Of a stretch of DNA of 64,000 bases, positions 13,265 to 25,340 are shown piece by piece. The stretch's first letter is position 1; every line of letters starts with the position of its first letter. Origin of the DNA: Salvia splendens (lineage: Eukaryota; Streptophyta; Magnoliopsida; Lamiales; Lamiaceae); the NCBI RefSeq assembly GCF_004379255.2, contig NC_056036.1, forward strand, positions 38,330,076-38,394,075, read 5' to 3'. Made by a program: the position numbers and the translations under genes. A model generated the notes under the pieces. It saw only the letters and a program-made list of their open reading frames with translations, was not told where the DNA came from and made no database searches.

Positions 13265-14337
13265 TCATTTTTGTACAAGCAAACCATCATGTAACCAGTT
13301 TCTCATTATATTAAAAGCTTCCTCTGCATCTGCATCTTCTTCTGCAGTTGGCCTATGGATGAAACCATGACCTCTCCCGTTGAAGACAACGACCTTTGCA
13401 CTATCATGGCTCTTTGTAATTTCCTCCAATTTAGTGATTGGGCATAGTGCATCCTCATCACCTGTGATTAATAGCAGAGGTACCTTTATCTTGCTAGCAA
13501 CAGAAGAGTCAATCCTAGTACCATAAAATGAGACTCCAGAGCCAAAATATGCATCCTGGTCTTGAGCTAGAATATCTACAACTCTACCACCTCCAAAGCA
13601 GAATCCAATGATCCCTAGCTTGTTTGATATCCCTGCAGCTGAAAGTTCATCCCTTATCCATCTTGCTGATGCAAATACAGCTCGTGCCACGTGTTCTGGC
13701 TTCTGCTTGGTGATCCACTCTTCAAGCAGAGCCTGTGGCCTGTCTTTTCTCCATGAATCCCCTCTAAACAGGTCAGGAACTAGAACACTGCATTTCCATG
13801 AAGTGAAACAAACATGAGTTTTATGTGCTTATAAGTAGCATTATGCTTGTTGAGATGTGGGCTTACTTGTAACCGTTGCAAGCAACACGATAAGCAAAAT
13901 CTGTGGTGGCAGAGTCATGAAAACCGAATATGTCAGAGAGGAGCAATATGCCTGTGCCATTGTTGTTTTTGACTGCCGTGAATAGGTAAGCTGGTATTAC
14001 TTCTCCTTCGTCTTCAATTGTTAGCTCTGTTCCATTCACTAATTCACAGGCTTCGTCGATTATGCTCTTGTCTACACTCACTTTGCTGCATCCTACTGCC
14101 AATTTCTGCCTTTTCTCATTCCATGAATTTGCAATGCTTTTCTGCACAACTGAAGTACATTTCAAGAATGAAAATTAACAAGAAAGCACCTGCGTTTCAC
14201 TAGTTTATCGATTTTCTGGAAGCGACCAACTTACAACGAAGGGCAGCCGGGGAGGCTCTGGTTATTGGTCTGAGGTGATTCTCGTGCAGCTTATAGATTG
14301 GTGGAGCTGTAGAAAGGGGAGCTGAACCCAAACCCAT
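13265..14337 (-). CDS. Dienelactone hydrolase family protein, possibly plastid-targeted
   Basis: This is an alpha/beta-hydrolase of the carboxymethylenebutenolidase (DLH) type; plant members are poorly characterised. Exons on the minus strand are 14337-14235, 14149-13867 and 13787-13265, in phase, giving 302 residues. The family's Cys-Asp-His triad is visible: the nucleophile elbow GFCFGGGR, the acid in GDEDALC and the histidine in GRGHGF. VLVPDLFRGD is also typical. The first about 45 residues (MGLGSAPLSTAPPIYKL...) are rich in Ser, Ala and Pro and low in acid, consistent with a plastid transit peptide. That localisation is inferred. The true substrate in plants is unknown, so 'dienelactone' names the family and not a proven reaction. 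Confidence 0.9.
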
Positions 14338-14928
14338 TTCTATCTAATTCCCACTAACAACAAACAAGAACCGAAAATGCATCAAGAAATATCCAACTCA
14401 AAATATCTTTTTTGTCAAGGAATTTGTGGTCAGGACTTGAGAATGATGTTTCCATTTGGTCCCATTTTAAATATTAATTGGCTCGAGTGGATTCTACTCA
14501 ATCCTAATGCTTTTCTTATCTTATTTCTTTTTCCAAGTATAGATAGAGAAAAGTAAGAACTTTGCCTGCTAAAATATACTACTACTGCTTTGATTCCTCT
14601 TTTGCTTGGAACTTGCAATATAATGATTTGTAGAAAATAGGAAATGTTTGTAACCTAAGCATCTAACCTTCTAAATTATCTAACAGACGATTATAAGCAT
14701 ACATGAATATCTTTTATTTTTCCAAGCCGAAAATTAAGTATAAAAGTTACATATACAATCCTTGATGCTCTTACAAGATATGCTTCATACTATCTATTCT
14801 AAGTATATCTTACTCTGTTTTAACCAGAATTCATTATACAATCAAAGAATCATGATACATTCCAAACCAATCTCACACTGCTCATACTATATTATACTAC
14901 ATGGTATAACAAACAATCAAAAAGCAAC

Positions 14929-17067
14929 TCAAAGCTCTGTGTGAACTATGTGCTGTGTAGTAGGTTGAACAATTTTAGCATCTTTGTCAGAAGAGGAGAG
15001 GCATTCTGCTGATGGATTTATGTACCCGTAGCCGATGCCCGCTGCAGAGTTGCAGTAGGTCTCCACTGTGCCGTCGCTCCTCTGCAGGTTGATGTTGTTA
15101 AGGATGATGTGAGTGCAAGGAACTGTGTCACTGCAAGAAAATTTCATGGCCTTTTGGCTTCTTGATGTTCCAGTTATGTTGCGGTACATGATTTGGGTTA
15201 TGTTGACTGCTGATGTCTGATAGTAAGAAACGAAATTGTTAGGTCGTGTTGAGGTGACAAAAGATCGAGTCCGGATGGGCCATGATATCTATCGCATTAT
15301 AGTGCCCGATAGTTTTCTAGCTCTAGTTGTTATGGCTTACCTGGTTTTCGCAACTTTTTGGCGAGTCGCAGTAGAATTGGTCTATGATGATCGGGTTGGT
15401 GACGTTTTCCATCCTGACATCTTGGTAGCGCACTGCTCGCACATAGCCAGAGCCTCCCTGCAACAGCCACGATGCATAACCAATTTGGATAGAAAAAAAT
15501 GTCTTGCCAACTTAGATGTGCTTCATTATTAAAATATTTTATAAGGTACCTGCCAGGTCTTTATTCTGAGGCCGTTGGTGGTGCCTCGGAGGAAGGCCTT
15601 GTCCACAACCACGCTCTCGACAATGCCAGTTGTGTTGTCCTTTCCAAGGCTGCCAATGCTGGTGGTGCAGTGCAGTTTCTAGTAATGTTAGTCTAATGAA
15701 AATGGTTTGAAATTGTTTTTCAATGTAGAGTGTATGTGTATTGTTTGTTACCTAATTCCATGGCCTGGTCCGCAAAATATATTCTTTATCTTGATATTGG
15801 AGCTAGCATTGACAATTGATATGCAATCATCTCCTATAATCAACACATGTTTTGAAGTAAAAACACAATCCAAGAATCATGGTTTCTTGAAAAAAAATGA
15901 GCACAATACTAATGTAGTAATGTAATAAGAAACCTGTCCCAATTTTGCAGTTTTGAAGAACTACATTTGTTGATTCTGTGATATGAATCCCATCTGTATT
16001 AGGGCTGTCCTCTGGGGCAGATACTTTGACATTTATGACCCGAACGGAGTCTGAACGCCCGATGACAAAGTTCATTTGCTGCCCATTCTGAACTGTGATT
16101 CCTTTCACTCTCACAGCTGAGCTCGAGTCTATTGTGAGGGCCTGAAGAAAATAGAGATATTCCACTTCATTACCCGATTCTATGATCATGCATAGTAGGC
16201 GCATTTTATTAGGCGAATTGGTCTCACCGTTGGTGCACTCTTGCAAGGCTGAGGACAGATCATAGTCACAAACAAGAACAAGAAAAGCAATATTGGTTAG
16301 TAGATTGAAATAAGATTAGGACATGAATATTTGAATCAAGATTGGGATTTTATTTACATTGGACTTGTTTTTCTTGCAAGAAGCAGCCCACCATTTGGTG
16401 CCTGAGCCATCTATGACACCATTCCCTTGGAAATAAACCTTGGTTAGATTGTTGAAAACCAGCCAAGTTCTTGGATTCTTGGGATCCCAACTCTTGGGAT
16501 CATCTGGTGCAACGATGGTCCCTTCGATCTGCAAACACAAGAGTCATTGCAAGACGAACAACGAGTTGTGATCCAAGACAAGGGCTTTACCTGGATCACA
16601 ATCTTGTCTGCACAAGGCCCTCTGAATCTTGTTGCATTCACTAAGTAGCGACGCCCTTCGGGGACCAAGAAAACTGATTTTGGAGTGGAACAAGCTTGTT
16701 TCCATGCATTAGTGAAGGCCTAAAATAAACAAAAACAAAATAAGATTAATCAAGAATTTCAAAACACACTTTTTTTGTATTATAGTATTAAAACTTGAAT
16801 GTGTAAAACCTGAGTATCATCAGCTACACCATCTCCAACAGCACCAAATCCATCTACATTGACAAGCACTTTGCTGATATGGCCACCATGCCGAGATGGG
16901 AGGTCTAAGGCTTCCAACGGGTCGTCCTCTCCTTCTTCGTCTTCCACATCCAAGTCGTGGAGCTTGGCGAAAACCTCAAATGTGTCAGAGAGATATTGGC
17001 CAGCACTTGAAAGGGGAACAAGGAGCAACACTAGAAAGCAAAGCAACATTAGTAACTTGTTCATCAT
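14929..17067 (-). CDS. Polygalacturonase (glycoside hydrolase family 28)
   Basis: Secreted enzyme that hydrolyses the alpha-1,4-galacturonan of pectin in the cell wall. Nine exons on the minus strand fit in phase: 17067-16810, 16719-16591, 16528-16358, 16248-16228, 16141-15934, 15833-15752, 15658-15550, 15457-15341 and 15216-14929, giving 460 residues. The N-terminus is a signal peptide (MMNKLLMLLCFLVLLLVPLS), followed by an acidic stretch (DVEDEEGEDD). The four GH28 catalytic blocks are intact: NTDGIH, GDDC, GHGISIGS and RIKTW. Exon 4 is a 21-nt microexon encoding PCKSAPT. Two adjacent in-frame ATGs open the gene; the first is taken. Long plant polygalacturonases with an acidic spacer after the signal peptide act in cell expansion or separation, but the specific role here is not known. 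Confidence 0.94.
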
Positions 17068-18142
17068 TTTTTAAGGATGTTTTTGTCTGGTTTTTTGGTG
17101 GATCAAATGACTTGATTTTTGTAAGATTGTGGGATTATAATATATAAGTACGGATTGAGTTTGTAAAGTGCAATGGTTTTGTGGAGGGAGGATATGTCTT
17201 GACTTGAAAGGGCATGAATGTGCTACATTTTTCTTGATATGACTACTCTTCAAGGATAAGAATATATAAATTTCAAGAAGTTTGCTTTACTCTTAAACTA
17301 TTGCCCAACTCCACTAAAATACATATTTCACTAGTTGAAAATTTTATCATGAGAGAGCAAAATAAAAGTTGTCTTTTCGTTTCTTAGTAGTTGAGATTGA
17401 AGAATGAGAATTGTATGGATTGAAAGCGCCATAACTAAGCCCACTTTATGTAATTGAACAATTTGGAGACCCTTAAAAGAGAATTTAGATTGATAAGTGT
17501 GTAGCACTATTGAGATTACTACGCATATTTCAATTTAAATTCACGTTATGTTAAAATATTTGTTTGAATTCTGTAAGGTTGCAATATTCACCATTGAATT
17601 AGAAAATCTAAAACATCATGTAATTGGTAGATTCTATTACAAACTATGTATGTACATATTGATGTCTTTATCAGAGATAAAATCTAAACTTTTGATTGCC
17701 AAAGTAGTGATGACAAAAACAGAACTAAAAAACATTAGTTTTCTCAAACCAAGATGGTTCCTATACCAATCTCAGAATCCATAAAACTGGAACAAAAATA
17801 ATCCAATAATCTTGATCCAGAATCCACATATGGTTGACAACATATGTGTGTGTGAATCTAGTGATAATAATATATAAGAAGCCAAGGTTTGAGGTATGGG
17901 TCGGTCACACTATCTTTATAATTATTTGTTCATTCACCAAAAATAAAAAAATAAAACGAGGTAAACATCAATAGATCCTCAATTAGCCATGCTCATAAGT
18001 TAAGTAACATAGTTAATCAACATCATGTGAAATTACAATTTAACCCCTGTCCAAGTATAGATCAACCAATTCTTCCGCTATGTTTAAAAGGAGTACTCAT
18101 TAACACATGTAATTTAGAAGCACTAATCCATGATTCTCAAAT
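17068..18142. other. Intergenic: polygalacturonase promoter side and BUD13 3' side
   Basis: AT-rich DNA with no supportable gene. A TATA-like run (ATAATATATAAG, 17136-17147) sits about 70-80 bp upstream of the polygalacturonase start and could serve its promoter on the minus strand. The frame at 17548-17784 has no recognisable product. Confidence 0.5.
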
Positions 18143-20744
18143 CTACATGTCTGCAACAGACCATAGATATGCCTCTGCCTCAGTAGCCCGTTTGTCGTTT
18201 GTTCTTTTAAACAGCTCTTTCTCATACCCTACAAGACAAAGAACAATGTATAAGGATTATCTCACTGTTGCTACACAATCTTAACATGAAAACGATGCAG
18301 AGAGGAGATCGGATGGGATAAGGAGACTCACCCGTGCTGCGGTCCACACCATCCCAGTGTCGGCCAGGCTTGATCCCATAGCGGTTAGGGGCTGCATCGA
18401 TTCCTCTTCTTATCCAGCTATGAGTTGGGACCTCCTGGGGTATTATGAATCCAGATTCTTTCATCCTCTCACTATCACCTAGGTTCGGAAGGAGTGCATC
18501 CAACTGCTTTTTCTGAACAATCGGTATATAAACTTGGGTGAGTATGGAAACGGAAAGAAAAGGCCAAATTAGTTTTACTTCAATATATATGAGTTCAAAT
18601 AATAATAAATGAGCAGCTCACCTTCGCCAAATGTGCCATGGGATCACCCCATCGAACTCTATCCTTGAGCATTGCATCAAAATCAGGGTCATCCCTACGT
18701 TACAAGTTGTCACGTGAAATGTCAGATTTAAGATCATACACACCTTAGTTCACCAAACAATTACCTCATATCTGTTGTATGCTATTATGACAATAAAAAA
18801 TGCATTACAATTGTTTAAAAAAGTATAAATAAATGAAGAAGTATTGTGATACGTCGAAGTTCAGTAAGTATTAGATATACTGCAAGCAAATTATCATATT
18901 AACATTTAACAGCTCTATCATCCACATTGTGAAGCATGTTTGTTTCACTCAGAAGTTAAAGAATGACAAAAAGGAGAAATTCCCAATTAATGAAGCTGTT
19001 GATCCACGCCATTATATCTTTAATCCCCATAAATAAAATTCATGAGAGATATATTTAGGTAACTGTCAAAATCCACCAAGTATAGGACTTCAAAAAATAC
19101 TACTATAAAATTATCTAGTAAGCATAAATGTGGTCAATGTGAAAAAGCTTCTGTTATCATATTTGCCTAACATACTATTGCACGATTTCCATTATATTAC
19201 CTCATAAAAAGACTACAAATTGGTTTTCTTTCTAAATTTACCTGCTCCGAGCAAAGGGTTTATCCTTCTCCGCTTCCATTTCTTGAAGTCTAGCTTCAGC
19301 CTCCCTCTTCTGTGCCAAACCTTTGCCCCATTCTAGTTTTATTTCCTTTGGTTTCTCTTCTTTCTTCTGGGATTTCAGATATTCCTCCTTTGACATGCGT
19401 TTCCCAGTTTTGTCGCGGTATATTGCTTCTGCATCTCGGCCGCTTACTGAAGGATCCATCTTTTTAAAGCTACAAGATATAGGCACTATTAGAGTTTGAC
19501 TGTGTGAGTAAGAAAAAAACATAAAAAAAATCATGCAATGAAACAGCTCAGAGCAATAGCATGTGGTATTTTTTATGTTTGCAACGGTAACCTATTTGCA
19601 CTTAGACTATATGCCCAGATGCCGATATTACCCACCACATTTAACAATGTAAAACATATTTTTAGAATTATTAAATCGATGTTAAACATGGTATGACTTA
19701 TGAGGCAAAGATAGGGAGGTAAGGATTTCACTGAGCTGGATAAGAAAGTTGCATTATGCTTGGGACTACAAAGTAGTTACCTTAACCAACTGTCCTTCTT
19801 CTCTTTATCGATTTGTTTTCTGATATCTTTACCGGAAAATAAACCAGCTCTCGGATTATCTGATTCCTTTGGCTTCCTCCTTGGAGGAGAAAGGTCAGAA
19901 ACTGATGTAGCACGTCTAGGAGGAGATATTCCACCAGGTTCAACCAATGATGATTGCTTATCTCTTTGTTGTCGTCGAGGCGGGGACAAATCTCTGTCTT
20001 GATGCCTAGAGTCCGGACGAGCACGTCTAGGAGGAGATATATCTGAATCATTGGCCGCCTTATGGTGCAAGGATCTTCCAGGTTCTGGTGAAGATGCATG
20101 CTTATCACTTTGCTGTCGCCTAGGAGGGGACAAATCCGTGTCTTCACCATGTTGCTCAGGTGAAGGGGTATCATGCCGAGCAGTCCTCTCACCTGAAACA
20201 CGACGTGACTTCCGTGGAGGGGAAGAGTCTGCATCTGCTCGTTCTGCAGGTTCTGGTGATGGAGTATCATTCCGAGGAATCCTTTTCCGAGGTGGGGAGA
20301 TATCAGAACCTTGGTTTTCAGACTTTGTTAGACTGGGATTAGTGGATAAGGGAACCCAGCCACTTCCATCCTCAGAAATGACTCCAAAAGGGCGTTTGGA
20401 CATCACCTGCTCCAGTCTTCTCATGCGTTTTACATCAATATCTTCGTCAACTAGAGGCTTCTCTTCATCTATACAAAATTCCAAACATTTAAGTTAGTCG
20501 TATTCAAGAATATGTTGGATTCTCTTATGCCAAAAGTAGAAAAGATCAAGTTACCTGCTGAATCTTCTTCATCTTCAATGTTAACAGGCTTTTGCCACAC
20601 AGGATCTTCATCCACCACTATGACACCAGCAGCATTGGGCTTTGCTTTTCTCTTCTTCTTTTTCTTCTTATCCTTATCATCATTACTTGTGTATTTCTTA
20701 AGGTACTCTTTAAGTGAATTTGGATCTGAGGATGCACCAACCAT
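18143..20744 (-). CDS. BUD13: BUD13 homologue, pre-mRNA-splicing factor (CWC26)
   Basis: BUD13 is a subunit of the RES (retention and splicing) complex of the activated spliceosome in the nucleus. Six coding exons on the minus strand fit in phase: 20744-20555, 20468-19781, 19469-19242, 18694-18622, 18512-18332 and 18228-18143, giving 481 residues. The N-terminus carries the family motif SLKEYLKKYTS and a poly-Lys run. The middle has about eight degenerate repeats around SPPRR and DTPSPEP, a low-complexity phospho-rich type of region. The C-terminal conserved domain spans about 310-481 (GKRMSKEEYLKSQKK, ELFKRTNDKRATEAEAY). The start was chosen at MVGASSDPNSLKEY; an ATG three codons earlier is possible. 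Confidence 0.95.
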
Positions 20745-21830
20745 TATGATCACTAGGAAGTGCCTGCAGAAATCATCAATTTAAACTGTAAAAGCAATAC
20801 GCACTTCATTCCATACAACGCTACAAGACAAAGGAAATGAAAAATGGTAGTTAAAACAAAAGTAACACCCAACCAAAAAAAATCCTATACACTATCATCA
20901 AGACCAATCATACAAAGATGCCACGGATATCAAAGATCCAACATATTCCAGTTCCTAGTAATTCAGTGCAAAATGATATCTAAATGAATTCAAGAAATCC
21001 AGTTTTCATAAGCATTATACTTTGAAGAAAACACACTTAATATTATTGTATAAATCATGATTAATCTTATTGTATAAATCACTAAATAATTTACAAATTA
21101 AGAGCATAATCGGAAGTTGAGACGTTTTGATTTGGGATAAAAATTCATTATCTACCACCTAATTTTACCACACAAAAAATCAGCAAATTCAAAACTCTGC
21201 CAACCAACTGCTACTAAAACCAAGAGAAAACAACTCATATCTTAAAGCTAAGATTGAAGAAAACAACTTATGTCTACAGCTAAGATTGAATTTCTCACAA
21301 TAAATGAAGAATTCATGTAAGAGTTTGATGTTGTCATCAGGAAAAAGCTTCAAGAAGTATGAACGATTAGGAACCAAAACTAACTACAGATATAAATTAA
21401 ATTAGGGCTGGGAACTGAGTCAGGGGATTACTTTTTATCAAGAATCACAAATCAAATGTTTGATATAATTTCAATACACAATTAATTAATTATGTCAGGA
21501 TTATGTATGCTCATAAATTGATTGAGACTTATACTAGGACATTTACCTTCGATCTTCTGAATCAACCTCGCTGTAGAAGAGAAATATAAAGTTAATTGAA
21601 GCGGCGGATTTAGCTGGAAAAAGCCACAGACCCCTCCACAGAAAAAAATTGAGAAGGAAGAAGAACCGTGGAGAACAATCCAAATCAGAAGGTGGCTTGA
21701 GTTGAGAAGATTATTGGAATACAACGACGATGGAGTTGTCGCCGGAAATGGAGATTTATCGCCTGCGCAGTGGGAAGGAGATACTACATATGAGTGGGCT
21801 GCCTGCATATGTTGGGCCTTATAAATTAGG
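20745..21830 (-). promoter_or_regulatory. 5' UTR with probable intron and promoter of BUD13
   Basis: On the minus strand the leader probably starts near 21790 in the GA/GC-richer stretch 21570-21790 and is joined to the coding exon across an AT-rich intron. A TGGGCC motif (reads GTTGGGCC at about 21812-21819 on the plus strand) and GGGCT/AAGCCC motifs (21849-21871) form site II-type elements next to it. The exact transcription start and splice sites were not fixed. Confidence 0.4.
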
Positions 21831-23313
21831 ACAAATATGAGACACTAGTGGGCTCCAATATAAGCCCAACTTGGATAAACTAGTATCTTAGTTAATTCAT
21901 ATTGATTTAACTTAAATTATTTAATTTAATGTCTTTATTTATCTAACAAATTATTATAAAAATTTTTATCAGATATTTTCTTGAACCGGATAGTTTAATC
22001 ATCACGAGTCCAACAGTAAAGGAATATTTCTTGTTGTTTCATGAAATTATTCAATAAATCTTAATAAATCAAAAAATATGGAGCACTATGATACAATAAG
22101 TTACTCAATTTTGATAAAGTATCTAAAAAAATTAATTCATGTGCAAAACAAAAAATAAATACAAGTTCGTTTATATCCCTAATATTGTTTTATGGTGGTA
22201 CACATCAATTTTGTAGTCGATTGAGTCAAATTCCAACCTAAAGAAAAGGCTAAAACAAAGGAAAAAGAAAGTGTCATTGTATACAAAACAAGTTATTAGT
22301 ATACTTTAAAAAATAAATATACAGAATTATGATAAAATCCAATAAAATTCACACCTTTTGATCTTTCTGGTAGGACGGTCGTGATTAAATTCTCAATGGA
22401 TCAAAGGCTGAAATAAGGGTCCGAGTGTAAAATACGTAAAATATGGAGTATCTAATTGTCAGCTGCTTATTATAAGATATTAATTGAATCAAATATCTAA
22501 CATTTCGTATATCTCTCGACTTTTGACGTTCTCTGTTCATCCAGTTTCTTGATCAGTAAGTGATATCCAACAATTGCTTTTCTTTTTCAGTAATGATTGT
22601 GAGGTTTATCCTATTTCATGTCATGATCATTCAATAAAGTTTGATTCTTGACGAAGTGCCTTCAATTTCCACTTGTGCAGTTCTGAATTCTCAAATTTTT
22701 TATTTAACTTATGTCTTTCATGATGTTTCCCAATCGGTGTTTGTTTCTGTAATTTGAAGTATCTCCTTTGCTTGTACTACTGTGTTTTGTGTGTTTGTAG
22801 TAAGTTTCTACTCTTTTTTTTTTTTTTTTTTACATTTTTTAGTTTTTTAGTGATTGTGTTTATAGTCAAATAGATTCCCTCAACACGGATTGATTTTTGT
22901 GCATTTTTGCCCCTTTCAAGTTTGATGTCAGTTGGTGGGTTCTATGGCCTATTAATAGAAGCTTTCAAGTTTTGATTTTTATTGGATGTGTTTATAAAGA
23001 AGAATATGAATTCACCAAACAAATATTGATATTTTAAAAAAATAATTCCCTTTTCAAGTTTTGATGCCGGTTAGTGAGTTATAGGACCTATTGATTGAGG
23101 CTTTTGCAGTTGGATTTGATATATAATCAAGGCTTTTTTCTTTTTATTATGATTGGATCTGGTAAATTGCACAAGGATTCTCTTATGCCATATGTTTTAA
23201 GTGTTGTGAATTCTGTGATGAAAGTTATCTATCTTATTTGTGGCGTTTGAGGGATATATATTAAAGTTAATGTGTTTGTTTTATAGCCCTTTTTTGCAGT
23301 TGAAGTTTGTGTG
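21831..23313 (+). promoter_or_regulatory. Upstream region and 5' UTR intron of AIG1-like gene
   Basis: AT-rich DNA without a gene. A probable 5' UTR exon ends near 22555 (TTGATCAG followed by TAAGTG), and an acceptor TTTTTTGCAG lies at about 23290-23299, just before the start codon. This suggests a leader intron of about 740 bp. A run of about 19 T lies at about 22812-22830 within it. Confidence 0.45.
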
Positions 23314-24824
23314 ATGGGGGGGAGTGCAGTTGATGATGATTGGGAGTTTACTTCACCTTCGAGGGAGGTTAGAACTGTGGTTTTAGTTGGACGAACGGGC
23401 AATGGGAAGAGTGCCACAGGCAACAGTATACTTGGAGAACGGGCATTCAAGTCAATGTCCAGCTCTGCTGGAGTTACAAGCACTTGTGAGCTACAGAGGA
23501 CTGTCCTCGAAGATGGCCAGAGTCTTAACGTGATTGACACTCCAGGTATAATGTGTTTCTAAATAAAAAGTTTCCACTCCAACGAGCTTTTCTGATGAAT
23601 TTTGAAATATATGTATGTGTGTTTGTGTCCATAGATGTGTATGTTGTTTCAGAGAGAAGAGTTTTGGGAGATAACAGATGATATCTGTAGATTTTTCATA
23701 TTTCACTACCTTTGTTTGCTTCAATATGTCTGAACTCGAACCACTTGCAATTATCAGGACTGTTTGATTTTTCTGCTGAACCTGAGTTTATCGGCAAGGA
23801 GATTGTTAAATGCATCAATATGGCGAAGGATGGTATCCATGCTCTCCTTGTCGTCCTGTCTGTTAGGTCTCGCTTCTCAAGAGAAGAAGCTGCTGCTGTT
23901 GAGAGCTTGAGGAAATTCTTTGGCAGCAAGATTAGTGATTACATGGTTGTAGTTTTCACTGGTGGTGATGACCTTGAAGAAAATGAGGAGAGTCTTGATG
24001 ACTACTTGGGTCGTGATTGCCCTGAGCCTTTGAGGGTAATTCGTTTATTAAATGAACTTACGTGGTTTCTGATCTTGAATAGTTTTGTGTTATGATTTAT
24101 GGTTTCTGATCTTGATGCAGGAAATTCTCAAAATGTGTGGGAATAGGTGTGTTCTCTTTGATAACAAGACAAAAGAGGCAGCCAAGAAACGTGATCAACT
24201 AAAGCAACTTCTGTCGCTCGTAGATAAGGTTGTCGAAAGAAATGGTGGGAGACCTTACACAGATGATGTATTTCTTGAACTGAAGGTGAGTGCTTTAGCT
24301 GCTTGGCTCGTTGATGCATTCTTCCGCGATACGTTCATGATGATACTAATGTTTGTATTTGATCTTCAACAGAAAGGAGCAAACAAGCTACGTGATCAAA
24401 CTGCTATAGTCAATTCTGTTGAGGGATATACCAAACAACAGATTTCTGAATTGACGGAGCAGTTCCACGAGGCCTACGAGGAGCAACTGAAGCGAATAAC
24501 TGAGATGGTAGTTTTCTCATTCTGTAAGATTATGTTATGATCCTACCATTGAATGTGAGTGAGAGTAAGCAGTGACACAATTTTTTGTTGTTGGATAAAC
24601 TTTATTTGAAGGTTGAGTCCAAGCTCAAGGAGACCACACATAGGCTTGAACAACAACTGGCGGAGGAGCAAAATGCTCGGCTGAAGGCAGAAGAAATTGC
24701 GCAAGAAGCTCAGATGAAATCGAGTGATGAGATACGCAAGCTGAGAGAGCACTTAGAGAGAGCTCAGAAGGAGACCGAGGAGCTGCGAAAGCAAGCTCAG
24801 AGCAGCGGATGCACCATTTTGTGA
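23314..24824 (+). CDS. AIG1/GIMAP-type GTPase (IAN family)
   Basis: Small septin-like GTPase; plant members are linked to pathogen and stress responses. Five exons fit in phase: 23314-23545, 23758-24035, 24121-24285, 24373-24507 and 24612-24824, giving 340 residues. G1 is GRTGNGKSATGNSILG, the G3 region reads DTPGLFDFS, and the conserved box LLVVLSVRSRFSREEAAA follows. The usual Asn/Thr-Lys-x-Asp is represented by FTGGDD. Residues from about 240 form a charged coiled coil (LKETTHRLEQQLAEEQNARL). The protein ends Cys-Thr-Ile-Leu, a CaaL box expected to be geranylgeranylated, which would anchor it to membranes. The prenylation is inferred from the motif. The gene is convergent with the MADS gene, about 0.5 kb apart. 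Confidence 0.93.
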
Positions 24825-25340
24825 TCACCACACACTAATAGGTGAAGTGTGTAATCTTTTCACTTACCTACCTACTTATAAGCCTAAGTTATCAGCAGCT
24901 CTCGTTTTCACACTCTTGTGTGTGCAAAGGTACTTGAATTGGTGTTTTCTTGAATTCAATATCTATTCGGTACTTTTATGTTCATACATACACATAACTA
25001 GAAGCTCGAAACCCTTATTAATAAGTAGTGAATTCAGCAAGATTCAAATATCAGAAGTTTGAGTAACAGAAGGACAGGAAATAAAACACAGAACAGAACA
25101 CACACTATAATGCAATGAGTTCATGTCTCTGCACACACTACACAGCAATAGTGCTGCAACACGGTTCACGCTATTATCAAACACACAAACATCTCCTCGG
25201 CAGGTTTATTGCCTGCACAGACAAGAAAAGGGAAGAGAAGCTAGGTTATAAAGATAGGAAGTAGTCATGAGAAAGCTCTTAAAAATCCTGTAGTCGGAGA
25301 TATACCTGATTTATTTAGAAAAACGAGAAGGGAAGGGGGC
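24825..25340. other. Intergenic region between convergent genes
   Basis: Holds the 3' UTR of the AIG1-like gene and the 3' side of the MADS gene. The MADS reading frame ends LPLG then stop, and the stop overlaps a splice-donor-like GGGTAAGC. As in other AGAMOUS-clade genes, a further, mostly untranslated exon may therefore lie here. Nothing else was recognised. Confidence 0.4.
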
